Origin: Bog-756 sp963737625
GTDB lineage: Bacteria; Actinomycetota; Acidimicrobiia; Acidimicrobiales; RAAP-2
Length of the DNA: 64,000 nucleotides
Direction: 5' to 3'
Assembly (NCBI GenBank): GCA_963737625.1
Contig: CAVTTK010000002.1
Location: 558,001 to 622,000 of the forward strand
A model generated the notes under the pieces. That model was given only the letters and a program-made list of their open reading frames with translations. It had not been told where the DNA came from and did no database searches. The translations under genes and the position numbers were made by a program. Below are positions 62,336 through 64,000 of this stretch, piece after piece (position 1 is the first letter of the stretch; each line of letters starts with the position of its first letter).

Positions 62336-63085
62336 GTGACCGAAGCCAACGCCCCCACCCCGTCCGCCACGGACGCCGACCGTCTGTACTTCCGCCAGCT
62401 GCTGGCCGGACGGGATTTCGCCGTCGGCGACCAGGTGGCCCTTCAGATGGTCAACTTCGTCTACCTGGTGGGTGACCGGGTCACGGGCGAGGCGGTGATC
62501 GTGGACCCGGCCTACGGCGTCGACGAACTGTTGGGCCTGGTGCAGGGCGACGGCATGACCTGCGTCGGCGCCCTGGCCACCCATTTCCATCCCGATCACG
62601 TCGGTGGCGACATGATGGGGTGGAGCGTGGAGGGGGTCACCCGACTGCTCGAGGTCAACCCCGTGCCCATCCACGTGCAGGCCGAGGAAGCGCCATGGAT
62701 GGTCCGGACCACCGGGGTGGGGCTCCATGAGCTGGTCACCCATCACGGCGGCGACGTGGTGATGGTCGGGGACATCCCCGTCACCCTGGTGCACACGCCC
62801 GGCCACACGCCGGGCAGCCAGTGCTTCCTGGTCGACGGCCGGCTCATCGCCGGTGACACCTTGTTCCTCGACGGGTGTGGGCGGACCGACCTCCCCGGCG
62901 GGGACCCCGAGGCCATGTACGAGTCGTTGACCACCCGCCTGGCCCACGTGCCGGACGACACCGTCCTGTACCCCGGGCACCTCTACTCGCCGGACCCCTG
63001 GGCCACCATGGGGGACACCCGGGCCCACAACTACGTCTTCCGCCTCCGAACGCCCGAACAGTGGATGACCATGTTCGGCGGTTAG
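62336..63085 (+). CDS. MBL-fold metallo-hydrolase (glyoxalase II / persulfide dioxygenase-like)
   Basis: A 249-residue metallo-beta-lactamase fold enzyme. Metal ligands: HFHPDHVGGD (HxHxDH), His in HTPGHTPGS, Asp in IAGDTLFLDGCGRTD and His in LYPGHLY. The GCGRTDLPGGD segment is typical of persulfide dioxygenase and glyoxalase II-type hydrolases, which act on glutathione or other thiol adducts. Which thiol is used is unknown. TAGAGT (62323-62328) lies 7 nt before the GTG. Followed by an FAD reductase gene after 55 bp. Confidence 0.85.
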   Translation: MTEANAPTPSATDADRLYFRQLLAGRDFAVGDQVALQMVNFVYLVGDRVTGEAVIVDPAYGVDELLGLVQGDGMTCVGALATHFHPDHVGGDMMGWSVEGVTRLLEVNPVPIHVQAEEAPWMVRTTGVGLHELVTHHGGDVVMVGDIPVTLVHTPGHTPGSQCFLVDGRLIAGDTLFLDGCGRTDLPGGDPEAMYESLTTRLAHVPDDTVLYPGHLYSPDPWATMGDTRAHNYVFRLRTPEQWMTMFGG

Positions 63086-63140
63086 GGCGGCGTCGGTCCC
63101 AGGGAACCGGACCCGCCCGTCTCCTCTACGATGACGGGCC

Positions 63141-64000
63141 ATGAGCGACGCCCTATCCCGTGACGCCACCGTGGTGGTGGTCGGAGCCTCGCTGGCCGGG
63201 CTCCGGGCGGCCGAGGAGGTCCGGCACGAGGGACACACCGGACCGGTGGTCATCGTCGGCGACGAGCTCCACGCCCCCTACGACCGACCGCCGTTGTCCA
63301 AGCAGCTCCTGGCGGGCGCCTGGGATGTGGCCCGTATCCATCACCACACCCCCGACGCACTGGACACCCTGGGGCTCGAGTTCCGGCTGGGCCGGAGGGC
63401 CATCGGACTCGATCTCGATGCCCGCACCGTCCTCATCGACGACGGAGACCAACTCCGCTTCGACGGGTTGATCGTGGCTACCGGGGCCACCGCCCGTGGC
63501 CTGCCCGGCACGGAGGGGCAGCCCGCCGTCCACACCCTCCGCACCCTCGACGACTGCCTGGGCATCCGCCGGGCCCTGGAGTCGGCCGGGGACCGCCCGA
63601 GGGTGGTGGTGATCGGGGCCGGCTTCATCGGCTCCGAGGTGGCCGCCACCTGCCGGGGCCTGGGCTCCGAGGTCACCGTGGTGGAGGCGCTGCCCACGCC
63701 TCTCGGCCGGGTGCTCGGTGAGGCCATGGGCGAGGCTTGTGCCGGGCTCCACCGGGCCGAGGGAGTGACCGTGAGAACCGGTGTGGGTGTCGACCGGGTC
63801 ACCTCGGACTCCGGGGACGACACCCCGGCCGTGGTCCACCTGGCCGACGGGACCGCACTCCCGGCCGATGTGGTGGTGGTCGGAATCGGCGTGGTGCCGG
63901 CCGTCTCGTGGCTCGAGGGTTCGGGTCTCACGGTGGACAACGGCGTGGTGTGCAGCGAGACCCTCTTCGCCGCCGACGGCGTGGTGGCCGCCGGGGACGT
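63141..64000 (+). CDS. NAD(P)/FAD-dependent oxidoreductase, ferredoxin-reductase type (cut by window edge)
   Basis: About 286 residues of a two-dinucleotide-domain flavoprotein. FAD site ATVVVVGASLAGLRAAEEVR, then the family motif PYDRPPLSKQLLAG, FDGLIVATGATARG, and the NAD(P) site VVVIGAGFIGSEVAATCRGLG with the acidic VVEA. The final visible part is ADGVVAAGD, the second FAD motif. Members pass electrons from NADH to ferredoxins or rubredoxins for oxygenases. TACGAT (63127-63132) lies 8 nt before the ATG. The C-terminus is missing. Confidence 0.86.
   Translation, partial: MSDALSRDATVVVVGASLAGLRAAEEVRHEGHTGPVVIVGDELHAPYDRPPLSKQLLAGAWDVARIHHHTPDALDTLGLEFRLGRRAIGLDLDARTVLIDDGDQLRFDGLIVATGATARGLPGTEGQPAVHTLRTLDDCLGIRRALESAGDRPRVVVIGAGFIGSEVAATCRGLGSEVTVVEALPTPLGRVLGEAMGEACAGLHRAEGVTVRTGVGVDRVTSDSGDDTPAVVHLADGTALPADVVVVGIGVVPAVSWLEGSGLTVDNGVVCSETLFAADGVVAAGD

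Overview
The window is chromosomal DNA of a high-GC actinobacterium, without insertion sequences, phage genes, tRNAs or CRISPR arrays that I can see. A WhiB regulator, a class E sortase with an LPxTG-type substrate, an F420-type PPOX protein and an LLM flavin oxidoreductase, a PimB-like mannosyltransferase beside an SRPBCC protein, and an adenosylcobalamin-dependent ribonucleotide reductase (NrdJ) together suggest a member of Acidimicrobiia or a close relative. That placement is inference. Many genes carry a TAnnnT -10 hexamer 5-8 nt before the start codon, so leaderless mRNAs look common, as is known for actinobacteria.

Layout. 1-12.4 kb: housekeeping and lipid or cofactor metabolism (acyl-CoA synthetase start, 2-hydroxyacid dehydrogenase, QueG, PimB-like transferase, SRPBCC, LLM oxidoreductase, AlaC aminotransferase, SMP-30/TetR pair, acetoacetate-decarboxylase-like protein, acyltransferase, ACT protein, glycerol kinase). 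12.4-15.9 kb: nrdJ with tandem NrdR boxes; its cysteine-rich C-terminus lies in a second reading frame. 16-19.6 kb: small membrane proteins, an LPFTG surface protein and its probable sortase. 19.7-37.1 kb: a cell-surface polysaccharide locus with a DUF4012 protein, five GT4 and one GT2 glycosyltransferases, a Wzz/BY-kinase, a Wzy-like polymerase, a polyprenyl sugar phosphotransferase, a Wzb-like tyrosine phosphatase, and an unexpected holo-ACP synthase/acyl carrier protein pair. Two single-pass proteins there share a new juxtamembrane motif.

37.2-45.1 kb: DUF6188 protein, SDR epimerase, WhiB, Nudix, zinc-ribbon coiled coil with histidine phosphatase, TetR with a visible operator, amidohydrolase, zinc alcohol dehydrogenase and Ohr. 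45.2-57.4 kb: an accessory-looking stretch of mostly single small genes, in part of visibly lower GC (acetyltransferases, methyltransferase, HAD hydrolase, MTHFR-like protein, hypotheticals), with an aminoglycoside-phosphotransferase-like pseudogene. 57.8-64 kb: RNase P RNA, xseA-xseB, acyl-CoA synthetase, metallo-beta-lactamase-fold hydrolase and the start of an FAD-dependent reductase.

Working together: in the polysaccharide locus the phosphotransferase would start a lipid-linked unit, the GT4/GT2 enzymes extend it, the polymerase joins units, and the BY-kinase and LMW phosphatase control chain assembly. The role of the ACP pair is unknown. All functions are read from sequence motifs and remembered family features; no database search was possible.
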